Shown here: in pieces, positions 1 to 11,353 of the stretch
How the letters are laid out: each line of letters starts with the position of its first letter
How positions within the stretch are numbered: the stretch's first letter is position 1
From: Lathyrus oleraceus
Taxonomy: Eukaryota > Streptophyta > Magnoliopsida > Fabales > Fabaceae
Assembly: GCF_024323335.1 (NCBI RefSeq)
Contig: NC_066581.1
Span: 464,229,527-464,293,526 of the forward strand
Length of the DNA stretch: 64,000 nt
Direction: 5' to 3'
Made by a program: the position numbers and the translations under genes
The notes under the pieces: model-generated
The model's database searches: none
The model's input: the letters and a program-made list of their open reading frames with translations, nothing else
What the model was told of the DNA's origin: nothing

Positions 1-240
1 ACATCAGCGGATGAATGGAAAGAGATACAACCAGATGTCAACGGACGAATGGGAAAAACTCGACGTTTACCAATACCAACGGAGAGGTGACCAGACATCA
101 ACGGATAAATGGGAAGAGAAAGAATGCTACGAACATCGAAGGATGATGTCTACAGACACCAAAAAGGACCCACACAGGGATCAACACGACACCTACTGAT
201 ATCACCAGGATGACATCTACATATGTCGAGACAAGGCCAA
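1..240 (-). repeat. Degenerate short tandem repeats in the 3' untranslated region of A
   Basis: A core like ACATCAACGGATGAATGGGA recurs at about 1, 33, 87 and, more decayed, 148, with spacers of different length. The short reading frame here is a by-product of the repeat. It probably continues left of the window and resembles the hypervariable 3' region of related elements. Confidence 0.5.
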
Positions 241-539
241 ACACTTGTCGGGGGTCTCACTGGGGAGAATCAAGCTTTCCTTTCACTGATGGGTGAGGAA
301 ATAAATCTCTCTGGGGGGATTATCAATCTTGAATGTTGTCTGTCAAGAGCAACTGTAGCAAATGTGTTGTACAGATGTTGAACAATGATCCGCTTCTGCT
401 ATGGATATGGTCTAGTCAGGTCTGACATATGTATGCATATGTTTGAATTTTTTTATGGCGTAATGCTCCATATTGAATGGAAATGCTACGCGATTTGAGG
501 ATGCAATGATTATTACATGCAAGATGCAAAATGATGAAA

Positions 540-1440
540 AACCCTGTTGGGGAGCAAACGATTGCTCCTGCTGAGCACACAATTCTGATTAGGTTCTCCA
601 ACTCTATGGGGAGACGCACTGCTGGGGGTGCTTTGCTGATCGGACACTCTGGGGACGGTAGAGAAACCAGGTCAACTCTAGGGAGACTCTGTCTGGGGAA
701 CACACCAACTTCTCAACCGTGCTGGTGAATATCATTGCTGCTGGAGAAAGGATAAATCCCACCGGGGACAACTTCCACTGAATCCAATCCACTTGGGGAC
801 TCCGCTAGGGGAAACAACCAATACTCACCTCTACTGGGGATAACTGCCAACCCTTGAGCAGAATAAACTCCACTGGGGAATAATTTCACCGAACATGATC
901 CGCTTGGGGACTCCGCTGGGGAAACCATCAACACAAACCTCTGGGAGAACTATCCTCCTCAGACTCGCTGGGGAGAATATTCACAACCCTGCTGGGGAAT
1001 GGCATTCACGACCATGCTGAGGATTACAGTACTTCATACCCGATTGCTGAGGAACAAACTACTCATCGATACCTCCTCTCGGGATACGACAACCTTCCGA
1101 CTCATTGGGGACTAACAGTCTTCAGCCTAGTTGGGGATAGAATAGCCTTTGAACCTGCTACCCGACTGCTGGGGAAGAACAATTCTAACAACTTTCAAAC
1201 TTGCTTGGGGAAATAGCCACTTGCAGACCTGGCTGAAAAACATCTTCAACCCTGCTGGGGAAAAACATCTCTCCACCCTGCTGGGAAAAGGCATTCATAA
1301 CCCTGATTGCTGAGGAACAATCTACCCACAGACACTAACGTTGGGGATATGGCAACCTTCAGGCTCGCTGGGGAGACACCGATCTCGAATCTGCTAGGGA
1401 GATAACACTCTCAAACCCACTGGGGATATACGGCCTATTT
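540..1440 (-). repeat. PBS-complementary (tRNA 3'-end-like) degenerate repeats, 3' untranslated region of A
   Basis: On the plus strand a motif like CTGCTGGGGAA recurs every 25-60 bases, about 25 times. Element A is on the minus strand, so its transcript carries the reverse complement TTCCCCAGCAG, which is the 3' end of the primer tRNA. The closest copy, 909-922, matches 13 of 14 bases of the PBS (GACTCCGCTGGGGA against GACTCTGCTGGGGA). The copy at 1249-1261 matches 12 of 13. The spacers are unrelated in sequence. Confidence 0.75.
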
Positions 1441-2275
1441 GACATGGAACGCCCATCGATTCGTCTAACCCGGGCATTCACCACCCAACCATAGTGTCAA
1501 CTTTCCACTTTTGAGAGACTCCCAGACTCATCCGGTCTTTTCTGATTCATCACCTAATATTCTCGTCTCTTCTTTACTTCGAGACAATTGATCTCCTCAG
1601 ATTCGGGCTAGCTCTCTAATCCTCAGACTTTGAAGAGTCTTCTTGATTACCCTCTAGGATCATAGTCGCAATTCTTTCACCGTCTTTTCACTGTTCTTCT
1701 ATCCCTTGCCCCTAATTGGACTCTGCGGAGATCTCTTTTTTCAAAGGGCTTCACAACCTGCGAGTGAGTCAAAATATCTAACAGCACCTGCAAAAGAGAT
1801 TGTTAGATAAAAACGCGCCCGAGGCGTGCCAAAATTTCAACACCTAGGTCACTCAAACTTCTGAATAAGATTTCCAGATTCCAATCTTATAAGCATGCAT
1901 CGGAAGGGACCTCTATGTTTCAAAACGCAAATATTCTTATAAAAAATAAACGGATGTTTTCGCAATCAAAGCGGTAATGAAGACAAAAACAAAATTATTT
2001 GACTGAACATGCATTTATTGACTGAAAAAAGGTGGCTCAAAACCGAGCAACACACAGGAAGCAATCCCTGAAAAGAGGTGATCGCGCAAAAAAGGAAAAA
2101 TCTATCCTAATGGCAATGTGAAACCGTGATCTTATCGGGTTTCAACTCGGTTACACCCCATATGTCCTCAAAACTTTCCGCACTTTCTGTCTTCTGAACA
2201 AGACGCTTCCGATCGATCTCTGTCGGGGATTATCCAAGTCATATCCCAAAGCACAAACGATCATGCTAGACGCAG
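1441..2275 (-). other. Rest of the A 3' untranslated region
   Basis: No gene is visible. Bases 1490-1760 are pyrimidine-rich on the plus strand (purine-rich in the element's sense). Bases 1900-2150 are A-rich. A run of reading frame over 2151-2514 is read-through past the decayed integrase end, not a separate gene. Confidence 0.5.
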
Positions 2276-2515
2276 TTATTCGTTTCAATCCCTCTTTTGC
2301 CTGGACTGCCCTTTCGGGTTTCGGTCCACCGGGATACCCTTTTTTTCCCAAGTCGCCCTTGTGGGTTTTTCGACTTGCCGGGTGTACAATTTTTTCTTCT
2401 ATCCCTAATTTTTGCCCGAACCTTTTCCTTTTTTTTTCTTTGGTTCGCCGGGATGCCCATTTTTTCCTGGACTCTTTTATTCTTTTCGTCCAGCGGGTCT
2501 CTCTTACGAAGTAGT
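2276..2515 (-). repeat. Post-integrase repeats of A (about four degenerate copies, 55-60 bp)
   Basis: Each copy reads roughly 'cctggactgccctttcgggt' followed by a 'tcxxccxccgggatxccc' block and a T-rich tract. The same kind of repeat lies directly downstream of the integrase end in D (45280-45430), E (34756-34963) and G (61505-61690), so it is a family feature, not a chance duplication. Confidence 0.65.
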
Positions 2516-3010
2516 TTTTAACTGCGTCCGCATTCACAAGGGATGGAAAATCCTCGTCATCCGTGGTCGTTGACAACAAAGCTCTGCCAAAGAACTTTCT
2601 TGACCACGAATGGACATCGTAACTGTATATCCATTTGCCCCTACGATCGTTGAGGAGGAAGGATCCATTTCAATACCACCTCTCCCACGTGGTACGCACG
2701 AGGTCGCACTTCTCGGTTAACAACACGCTTCATTCACTGGGTGCAACTGCTCATGATAAGTAATTGCCAGTCTCTTTTCCTCAATCAGGCTCAACGCGTC
2801 ATACCGAGTCCTTATCCACTAAGCCTTCTCCAATTTTACGCCCACCAGGACTCTCCATGACGAAATCTGGACCTCAAATGGTAGTACCGACTGCTTCTCA
2901 TACACCTGCGAGGAAGGCGTTACCCCAGTAGATGCACACACCGAGGTTCGATACCCAGGATACAAACTTCGTACTCAGCCACCATTGTTGGTGTCTTCAA
3001 CTGTCAGTCG
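2515..3010 (-). pseudogene. Integrase C-terminal remnant, element A
   Basis: Minus-strand translation in broken frames shows the end of a Ty3/gypsy integrase: the block YRTSVCTSTGVTP, then EKRLAITYHEQL, then DDEDFPSLVNADAVKNYF at the end. Each has an intact counterpart near the C-terminus of the pol frame at 61708-63966. The zinc-binding and DDE catalytic parts are absent, so this is a deletion relic with several stops and frameshifts. The usual stop codon is gone and the frame runs on into the repeats at 2276-2515. Confidence 0.7.
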
Positions 3011-3059
3011 GGCAGCAAAAGGAATGTGGGATCCCCTTTGGCGTAACCAAAGCAGCACT

Positions 3060-3660
3060 AACTCATTCACCTTAACCTCCCCCTATCAGACATCTGAATC
3101 CGTTCGGATTCAGGGTCAGGCCCCTCCTCCGGGATCGGTTTCTCACAATCTTTCGATTTGAAAACCTCAATGTCCTCATCAGGGAACTCAAACTTCCTTG
3201 GTTGATAATCCTCAATGGGTTGCTGGGTGAGGTAATAAGACAATACACTCCCCTTGATTGCCTTCTGAGAGGTGTATTGTATATCACAAATCAGTCAAAC
3301 TCACTTTTTTACCATCTCGCAACCCGCCCGGTCAACTCCGACTTCTCAAACATATACTTGATCAGATCCATCTTGAAATCCACAAAGTGGTATGAACCAA
3401 CATATACAGTCTTAGTCGGCGAGCAGCCTATGCCAAAGTACAGCAAGTTCTCTCGAGCAGTGAATGTATTGTTTCACAGTCGATGATCTTTTTGCTAAGG
3501 TAAATTGCATGCTCTTTTCGACCAGACTCGTCATGCTGACACAATACGCACCTCATAGACACCTCGAGGGCTGTCAAGTACAGAATTAACGACCATCTCT
3601 CCATAGGATGCATCAGAATCAGAGGTTCCTGCAACTTATTCTTTTACCTTTCAAACGCCC
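3060..3660 (-). pseudogene. RNase H region remnant, element A
   Basis: The stretch 3428-3634 encodes a recognisable pol RNase H/connection segment (LTALEVSMRCVL, DESGRKEHAIYLSKK, LLERTCCTLA), the counterpart of residues 20-70 of the intact G pol. At 3080-3290 another frame keeps the linker before the second RNase H (PDEDI, SKDCEKPIPEEGPDPES). The frames do not join and the archaeal-type RNase H itself is missing. It is non-functional. Confidence 0.7.
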
Positions 3661-3689
3661 TTTGGCAATCATTATCCTACCTGACCGTT

Positions 3690-4243
3690 TGCTCCCTTTT
3701 TTTCACGTGGCTGTCAGATGAGATATGAACCGTGAAATGCAATTCAATCTATCTAAAAAACCACGAACTTTCTTTTCTGTTCTCGGTTCAGGCATTTCTT
3801 GTATTGCTTTTTTTTTTCTTTTTAGCAGGATCGACCTCGATTCCTCTTATCCGCTCACAATAAACCTCAGCAACTTACCTGACAGCACTCCCCAAGTGCA
3901 CTGATTCGGACTCAACCTCAGTCTGAGTTGTCTCAACCGGTCAAACAACTTGCCCCGGTCTACCGGATGCCCCTCTCCTGCTTGGGACTTTGCTATCATG
4001 TCATCAACATAGCATTTGATTTCATGATGAATCATATCATGAAACAAAGTCACTCTGATACGTGGCACCAGCGTTCCGCTTCACTAGAGGACAGTCTTCT
4101 CTCAATGGTAGCTTGTGCACAACGACATCGGTATCCGACCCTGGCATATCCTGATACGACCAGGCGAAGGTATCCACATGCTCTTTTAACAATGCTACCA
4201 TTCTGCTCTTTATATTAGCCCCTGAAGCGGCCCCAACTTTCAC
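3690..4243 (-). pseudogene. Reverse transcriptase remnant with internal deletion, element A
   Basis: The N-terminal RT flank is present at 4037-4243 (LLKEHVDTFAWSYQDMPGSD, then HKLPLREDCPLVKRN). It jumps directly to the AGATYQ block and, in another frame, to IHHEIKCYVDDMIAKS with the catalytic YVDD at 3990-4030. The RT centre, which normally holds the first catalytic aspartate (MDGFSGYNQI), is deleted. The connection block VRGFLDRLNCISRFISHLTA follows at about 3690-3780. The enzyme cannot be functional. Confidence 0.8.
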
Positions 4244-4285
4244 TTCCTTTCTGACCTCGGCGGTGCCTGGAATAATAATCTTGAA

Positions 4286-4527
4286 TCACTCCTTATATGG
4301 TTGAATCACCTTCTCCTCTTGTTTCAACAACCTGGCTAATTCCAGCAGATCACAATCTTCTTCGCCTTCTTCTTCGGCATGATAGATCGGATTGTCGAAG
4401 TCATACAGAGGTGTAACCGAATTATTATCAATGAGATCAGGAGGATAATCACTTTTGAGGTCGGAATAAGATGAATCAAAAGGAAAGAAAATGAAAATAA
4501 ACATTGCCATTTTTATTACTTTTTAAA
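4286..4527 (-). pseudogene. Acidic linker upstream of RT, element A
   Basis: The frame gives an acidic stretch (YDFDNPIYHAEEEGEEDC, then LARLLKQEEKVIQPYKE) that occupies the place of the pre-RT linker in D (EEEIDDEEVSNELSRLLEHE). It begins right after the putative intron acceptor at 4528. The frame is open for 74 codons and then shifts before the RT remnant. Confidence 0.6.
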
Positions 4528-4705
4528 CTGCAAAAATAAATGAAAGACGGGGAGCACCGCTTTTAATCACAAAAACATTCATTTACTAATGATGCAAAAT
4601 GTTGCAAAATGAAACACATGAGGTGGCCCTTACAATGGACCATTACGTTTCGGGCAAAACGTATGGCTTTCATGCAAACAGAATTGAAATACAGAAATAC
4701 TACTC
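4528..4705 (-). other. Putative Ogre-type intron between protease region and RT, element A
   Basis: The post-protease linker ends at a stop at 4700-4702. Read on the minus strand, an AT-rich non-coding gap follows and ends in a T-rich tract plus TTTTTGCAG, a good 3' splice acceptor. Coding similarity then resumes. Published Ogre elements have an intron at this point. The donor (possibly GTAGTATTT near 4703) is uncertain. Confidence 0.45.
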
Positions 4706-5650
4706 TTCATGATGAGTGACGGTGATGATCTTTGAGGCCTTCGAGTTCCCTGGTACGCACGATTTTATCCACGACTCAAGCTCGCGGTCACTGTCAATCT
4801 CTTCACCCACTGTACAGGCGTGACCTGGATCCAGCATTCCAGCACTGACGAATGTGAACGGTTGACGACGTCCTCTGTTTTGCCCAGACGAGCCTTGGTT
4901 TGGCTGATAGCCAATCCCGAACATATCCGCTTTCACCATAATGTCTATGATCTTTCCCCAGCCTAGGGCTTCTCCATTCTTCACCACTTCCATGGCCTGT
5001 TTGTGAGAAGAAATGGACAGCTTCTTCTCTTTCTCAGCTAGAATGGCGTTCACCACCTTGACGGTTTCAACTGCCTGACTCAGTGTTTCACATTTTTCAC
5101 CGTCCATATCTACTTCCATCATTCTCTGGATCGCTTCCCCCTCGTTACACACCCGTTTGTGGCGACAGCCGCACAACAATTATCTACACTAGGGAAAGCT
5201 CCACTCTTCATCAGATGTTTCGGGACCACAGACATTGGAGTTTTTAACTGATCCCCATCAGTCACCTCTATTCCTATCTTGTCCTTTGACATCACCTTCA
5301 CCCCCACAGGACCTTGCATCGGCACGGGGTTAACATTATCATTCAGTATCTGTGCCAAACTGATAACCTTAGAATCCACCATATCTTGGACGGCATGCTT
5401 AAAAGCTCTACAACCCTCAATGTTATGTCCTGGTGCCCCAGAATGGAACTCGCACCTGGCATTCTCATCGTAGTTTGCAGGCCTCCGATGCAATTCTACA
5501 GGAACCAATATCCTCGGCCGAACTAAACCAAGATCCCTCAACCTCTTGAACAGAAGGGTATAAGTCACTGGTGGCTTATCAAACTGACGATCTATCGCCC
5601 CCTTCTTCACTTGGCCTTTAGCTTTCGGCGCTTTTTGTTGAGGTGGTGGT
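4700..5650 (-). pseudogene. Gag C-terminal part fused to post-protease linker; protease deleted, element A
   Basis: Frame 5119-5610 encodes the gag nucleocapsid part: a conserved entry block (PPVTYTLLFKRLRDLGLVRP), then a zinc-knuckle-like C-H-C cluster (CEFHSGAPGHNIEGC), then the KHLMKSGAFPSVDNCCAA block. After a frameshift near 5150, frame 4700-5179 holds the linker that normally follows the protease (GWGKIIDIMVKADMFGIGYQ and an ESWIKSCVPG tail). The DTGSSLNV protease block seen in D at 40850 is absent, so a deletion joined gag to the linker. This is a relic. Confidence 0.75.
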
Positions 5651-5739
5651 GGTTGTTGTGGTACAGATGGATTACCAACAAGAGTGGTTACAGTGGCAGC
5701 ATAAGGGTGGTAACGATCCTTACCGCGTTCTTTTTTGGC

Positions 5740-5967
5740 CTACACACCACCTGATTCAACCTCCTTCTCAGGATGACCATTGCCAGAGGGCTTCTTTACT
5801 ACGGATGACAGAGCCTTTCCCTGAACTTTCGCCTTTACCATCCAGCTTTCAATCCTCTCCAACCTCTCAGCAATTGCTTTCTGCCCCAAGGCGAGCCCCT
5901 GCACGACTTTGAACAGCTCTCTCATCATCTCTTTCAATTCGAGAATGTCGGCGTTAGGCGGATCCAT
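5740..5967 (-). pseudogene. Gag N-terminal fragment, element A
   Basis: The frame starts best at the ATG at 5967 (MDPPNADILELKEMMRELF), 54 bases downstream of a splice-acceptor-like TTTTGTAG (6021-6023). The 75-residue product is a short predicted coiled coil with the hydrophobic/charged pattern of gag N-termini in this family (compare F at 58949). It ends at a stop at 5740. The capsid region that should follow is missing. Confidence 0.6.
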
Positions 5968-6015
5968 CAGTATGAGATATCTGAACGGAGTAGCTATGCG
6001 CACCGGCTAGATACT

Positions 6016-7045
6016 GACACCTACAAAACAGAAAACAGGTTAATATGACTCACGCATGCAATGTCTATCCGTATGACGAATATTCTGTCCTTTGATTCTA
6101 GCTTCATTGAGACGGATAACATTTCCACAATAATATTGACATCAGGATGTCCCTCAACCAGAATCTCAACTAAACAATGGACCTTGAATACGGATAGACA
6201 TGGGTTAAATGTAGATGAATGCGAAATGGGAATGATGCAAATGCATGCAGGCAGGTCACTGTGCCATCTTCCAAGTCATCTGAGGATCAACTGTACTGGA
6301 CCAGTCTCTGAACTGATTACAATCATCTAAGGGCCCGAGTAACCATAAATCCAACTTGGGGAGTTCCGAAATAAACGGAACCGGGGGATATATCACTATC
6401 ATCACAAGAAATCCACTGAACGGATGACAACCGGATCCTCTGAACAATTATCCTCAAATTCAACCCGGGGATCCGAAATAAATGGAACCCGCCGATAGAT
6501 ATCACGGACAGAACTCCGGCGTGTCAGAAGTAAGTACCCATAAGTCCATCTGAACCATAGTCACCATCTGTACCTGCAAATGATTCATTCCCTCCCCACT
6601 TACGGGTGTCATCTAGGCCAGGGTAAGGTAAAGAGAAACGCAGGATAAACAACCCTTTCAATCATATCATCATGTACACACCAGATGTATGTACCGATAA
6701 TACCCCATCAGGATCTGAACTGCTCGTGATATCATGTTCCACTAAGTGGCGCAATACCACCCGCTTCCCATGAATCACTCTATTCCTAGGTATCCTAGAG
6801 TTCACTCATAGCCTGGGTATTGGGCCTTTTACCTCTTGTAACTCCCACCCCACAGAGAGACTGACACACAGCCAGCATAATGATAAAATGATGCATGCAA
6901 ACACATAATGCACATATATACAATCACATCATAATCATAAATGCAATAAATAAAGTAGTAAAAGCAACCAAACCCTATCCTACAGAGCGCTAGGAGTGAC
7001 TCGCTTAGGGAAGATGGACCAGCAAGAGGTCAACTTCTCTAATTA
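6016..7045 (-). other. 5' leader of element A (PBS to gag)
   Basis: About 1 kb of non-coding DNA with no ORF1. In the element's sense it ends in a pyrimidine tract and TAG/GTG at 6021-6023, which looks like a splice acceptor just before gag. Short unrelated reading frames occur on both strands. No other gene is seen. Confidence 0.6.
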
Positions 7046-7063
7046 TCCCCAGCAGAGTCGCCA
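7046..7063 (-). promoter_or_regulatory. Primer binding site of element A
   Basis: On the minus strand it reads TGGCGACTCTGCTGGGGA, starting two bases after the LTR end. Its complement is a tRNA 3' end with CCA. Ogre elements are reported to use tRNA-Arg; the exact isoacceptor was not checked here. The same 18 bases occur beside the LTRs of B and E (the T next to the pol-proximal side is conserved) and F. Confidence 0.9.
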
Positions 7064-7515
7064 GCTGTCGCATTACGCGAAAAACCGGCGGGAAAACGAA
7101 ACAACAGAGCCGCCACCGTGCGTTATTTATCCCAAAAGAGGGAAAGGAAACACTCGAAGTAAACCTGGAAAGGAATGGTCTCGCGACCAGAGATTAATGG
7201 GATCGGGAGTCGGTTATGCGAAGGGAATGTATTAGCACCCCTACGCATCCGTCGTACTCGACAGGATCCACACTCAGAAAGAATAGAAGAAGGGTTGTTA
7301 AAAACTGCTCAAGAACTGCACACACGCTGGAAAGAAACACAGATGAACGACGGAAGAAGAGGACTCGGCAGGATATCGCATCCTGGGCCTACGTAGTCTG
7401 TCAGACACAGACATTAGAGTCGACGTAGTTCGGGGATAGGGGAAACGTGCTCGCTAGGATGTCGCATCCTATGCATACCTATCTTCTTTAACCAGAGAAG
7501 AATCAGAGCACAAAC

Positions 7516-7672
7516 AGGAAACCGACTGCCAATCGCTGGACTTACGTCAGACTCCACACAAACAGGCAAACATGGAAACCGAATGCCAATCGCTGGACTT
7601 ACATCAGACTCCGAACCAACAAACACACACAGGAAACCGACTGCCAATCGCTGGACTTATATCAGACTCCAA
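7516..7672. repeat. Three tandem copies of a ~57-bp unit in the U5 side of LTR A
   Basis: The core GCCAATCGCTGGACTTA occurs three times; copies start at 7516, 7574 and 7631 (spacing 58 and 57). Each ends in TCAGACTCC. The copies differ by a few substitutions. Confidence 0.8.
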
Positions 7673-10352
7673 CCAGCAAAGGATAACAAACACACACAAA
7701 AGAAAAAGAAAGTGCCCGGAGAGATCAGCTCAATCTCCTGCCTACGTACCTCATCTGGTATGAGGATCAGGGTGACGTAGTTCCCCTTAACAGGGAAAGA
7801 ACTTTAACTTGACCAGAGACAAGGGAGATAACAAGCTACTAGGGAGACTACGACTCAAGCCTAGAAGTTGTCATACATACGATCCATATGTTGAGGTCTC
7901 TATCCTAATTTTCACAGGAAGCAAGCTATCCTAACCACACAATAATCAAACACAAGCACAAGTATCACACACTATATGCAATCAATTGGCTCAAACAAGG
8001 CTAGGCTGTAGAAACAAGCCAACTGGAATGGGGTGTTTTTAGCTCTTAACCCTAACATTGAGAGTTAGGGTGAAGCAGATGAAATGGAGATGAGGATTAT
8101 GCCTCATAGCTCTTATCCCTGGCCTGAGAGAGCTTGAATCAAATAGAAAGTGTGGGAGTTCAGAATGAAGGAACTCTTCTCCACATGACTGACACAACAA
8201 GATCTTGGGTTCTTATTCACAATGCATCAACACATGGTGTGAGCAAAGTGAATGACGCAACTGAATATCAGGGGATGGATTGCACATCCCTTTTATCTTC
8301 CAATTGCCTCCTAAGAGGTCTTTACCTGCTTGGCACAAAAATAAACAACCACAAACATTGCCTCTTAAGGAGGGCTTCAGACAGGTGCCTGCCAAAGTAA
8401 CATGACAGGTCTTCCAGGCTACATGAAGATCAAGGAATTATACCTCAGTGGTATGCCAACCACAAGCAAAAGCAAAGCAAAGTTCACATGAACTCAAAGC
8501 AACTTAAGTACCTGTGAAAACAACCAAACCAATCAGTACAAAAATCCAGACAACAGTCAACAGTCAATACCAAACAGACAACCCAATATGCAACACATGA
8601 TCCATAAACACAAGTGAATTGTCCTCAAAGCCAACAAAACAAACCAATGTTAGCCAACAATAACCAATAATCAAGCTCAAATGAAGGAGCAACATCAATC
8701 AAGGAGATGCACACTTGAACCTGAAATTCACAACTCAAATGTAAGTAACAAACCACTAGGTCAAAGCCTAGGGTCAAAAGGGGATCAACAAGCCAAAACA
8801 GAACTTGATATTCAACATGGATCATGTTTATTCAATCAAGAACAAGTCCTAAAAAGGACCAAACCAAAATCAATAAGCAAGTTCATGTAATAGGCAAGAG
8901 GAGTCAATGACCAATTCAAGGCACACATTTGATCATTATGAATGAAAATTCCCAATCAAAACAGAAATGATTCAAATAATTCTGGAAACATTCATGAGTA
9001 TTTAGCACGTCCAAAACATCCATCACACAAAAAATCAGAAGCATTAGAGGTCATTTGGCATGGAAATCTAATTGCACAAGTTAGACAACCAAATGTGTGA
9101 CACAAATTATCACACCATGCAAACACAAGCATAAAACAGAATTGGTACATGAGAAAAATACCAAACCAATCCTAAAACATCCATCAACATGTCTAAAATC
9201 AGCATGTAAAATTTCAAGTCCATTGGATTAAAAACAAGCATTTCATGATAGAAAGAGTAAGGTAAGGTCATAAATGCACATGTGTTCAATCAACCTAGAG
9301 CCAATAAAATTCCAGCAATGCACAACTTTCGAAATCATGATCATAGAAAACTAGACAAAACAAGGATCATTTTGCAAAAAATTGGGAGTGATTTGATGCA
9401 TTTTCCAATTTATTATGAATTTTACAAGTTAGCATGAAATTTGAAGTCAAACATGTGAACATGGCATATGGAAATAAGGGAAAACATGAAAATGCATGAA
9501 CATTTGACATATTGCACTCGCTGGGAATCGATCCCTGCACATATTTGAAAAGTGAGCACGCCAAGTACCAAAACGACCTCGTTTCATTAAAACCCTAAGC
9601 CTGCATGTGAAATATCCAGAAAACCGCCGCTAATTGCCAGGAAGCGACGCAAATGACCAGAGACCGACGTTACGCATGAAGATTCATCATCTTCATCATG
9701 AAGAAGATGAAGATGCATCCTCAAATTTCCAGAAATTCCAGAAATTGCCAGAAATCCACAAAAACTATATCATTAGCAAGATCTTTTCATGGTGAACACG
9801 AATCAAGCAACAATTAAGCCTAAAACATCAAGATCAAAGAGAATCGAGCATGAACATTTTTGGATGCAAAACTTCAAATGCACATAACTCAGTCAATAAT
9901 GCTCCATTTCACACGATTTTTGGCTCAAAGTTCTCAGCAAACAAAGATCTACACGAATATACTCATGAATTGAAGAATTATGAAGGTCGAAAATCCTACC
10001 TCTTGAAGAGCAGGTTCTTGTTTTGCACGTTCCAAGGCTCCAAATGATCCAAAGCTCCTCTATAATACTTGTGGAGATGATTGATGAAGAATTGGAAGCT
10101 CAAACACGTGTGAATCCAGCTTAATTTGAAAACTCCATTAACACCTTCAAGCTTCAAGCATGGTTGAATCTGACACGAATTCTTCAAAGTGCACGTTGAA
10201 TCTTACTCAAAACCACTCCATGATCATGAATTATGCAAGGAAATGAGTGTTTGTGTGAAGAATTTGGAAGTTCTTTGTGAGAGAAAATTTTGATCAAAAT
10301 TCAAGATCTAGATCTAAAAATGTGTGTTCTGATCAATACAGTTGTGATTAAG

Positions 10353-10360
10353 CTTTTATA
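10353..10360 (-). promoter_or_regulatory. Candidate TATA box of LTR A
   Basis: The minus strand reads TATAAAAG inside CATATAAAAGC, about 1 kb from the U3 start of the LTR. It is the best TATA match in the LTR. The start site was not determined. Confidence 0.5.
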
Positions 10361-11353
10361 TGCCTTGCTAATTAATCTGAAATTAACACTAAGCCAAGGT
10401 TAATGGAGATTAGGGAGTTTTAAAGTGTATGCACAAATTTGCACTTTCACCTTATGCATGAGATGCACACGTGAACAGTACACACCAAGGCCCAAATTCA
10501 CTCAAAATTACATTTCAAACACAATGGCAATGGTAGAAAGTCCATACAATGCACCCTTTTTAAATTTCCAATTTTCCCTCCAAAATTGACTTGGATATGT
10601 AAATGCTCATGTGATAAAATTTCATGCAATGTGATGGTTGATTTGGAAACCTCATGACATGAGAAGAACAATGCAAAAAGAACCACCAAATTTGGAGTCT
10701 TGGTTCAAAAGATATGGCCATTTGAAGTTTCAAGCATACTTTGCAATGATTTGATCATAACTCCTTAACCATTCATTAGAAATTCATGATCATTGACTTT
10801 TTGGAAATGGGAGAGAAAGATCTTCAACTTTTATGTTGGACAAAATTTCATTTGAAGCTTCTTTGATGTTGGAAAGTTGAGTTGAAGTTGGTCCAAAAAC
10901 TTGCCATTTTTGGAAACTTTCAAATTACAGGTCACTTTCCATTTTGGGAAACTTTTGATTTGGCTTCAAAATCTTCAAGGTAGATGTTTGACATGTTGAA
11001 TAAACCTCTTTGGGACATGAATGAAGTGTCTCAAACCATTTCTCCATCTCCTAGCCCTCAGTTGACTTGCAGTTGACTTTTATGGGCCTCAGATGACTTG
11101 GTCATGCACTGTGGACTTTGAGCCTTCAATACTTGGCCAAATTGCATCAAAATGAACCTTGAGTCATGTAAGCTCACTAGAATAACCATAGGGCCTTTAT
11201 CTCATGGAAAAACCCTTGCTCTCTTGCACAGTTGACTTCTCCTGACCAGTCTTGACTGATGCAATGCAATGGACTATGCGATGTGAATGCAATGTTAATG
11301 ACCTAAAAATGAAATGAATGTGCAAATGGGAGATGCAAATTTGAGGTGCTACA

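Larger units (their letters stand above)
1..11353 (-). mobile_element. Element A: partial, internally deleted Tat/Ogre-type Ty3/gypsy retrotransposon
   Basis: Read on the minus strand the order is 5' LTR (7066-11353), PBS (7046-7063), about 1 kb leader, gag pieces, post-protease linker, intron-like gap, RT and RNase H remnants, integrase C-terminus, then a repeat-rich 3' untranslated region that runs off the left edge. There is no ORF1. The protease, the centre of RT and the integrase core are missing, so it could not transpose on its own. Its LTR interrupts the gag of element B at 11353/11354, which makes A younger than B. The 3' LTR lies outside the window, so no target duplication can be checked. 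Family assignment rests on the PBS, the YVDD and QDMPG motifs and the LTR size. Confidence 0.85.
7066..11353 (-). repeat. 5' LTR of element A (4288 bp)
   Basis: On the minus strand the LTR starts TGTAGCACCTC (at 11353) and ends GCGACA (at 7066), with the TG...CA ends usual for LTRs. The PBS follows after two bases. It interrupts the coding sequence of B's gag. Inside are a TATA box (10353-10360), a U5 block with a PBS-like motif (7105-7115) and three 57-bp repeats (7516-7672). The long AT-rich stretch 8100-10300 holds no gene. Confidence 0.85.

Noticed and set aside
2151..2579. A 142-residue basic protein
   Set aside because: Its first residues are the decayed integrase end; the rest is read-through in the post-integrase repeats.
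7046..7063. tRNA gene
   Set aside because: Only 18 bases of the tRNA end are present; it is the primer binding site.
8134..10690. Small reading frames in LTR A as host genes
   Set aside because: Short, AT-rich, no recognisable domain, and inside an LTR defined by its ends and PBS.
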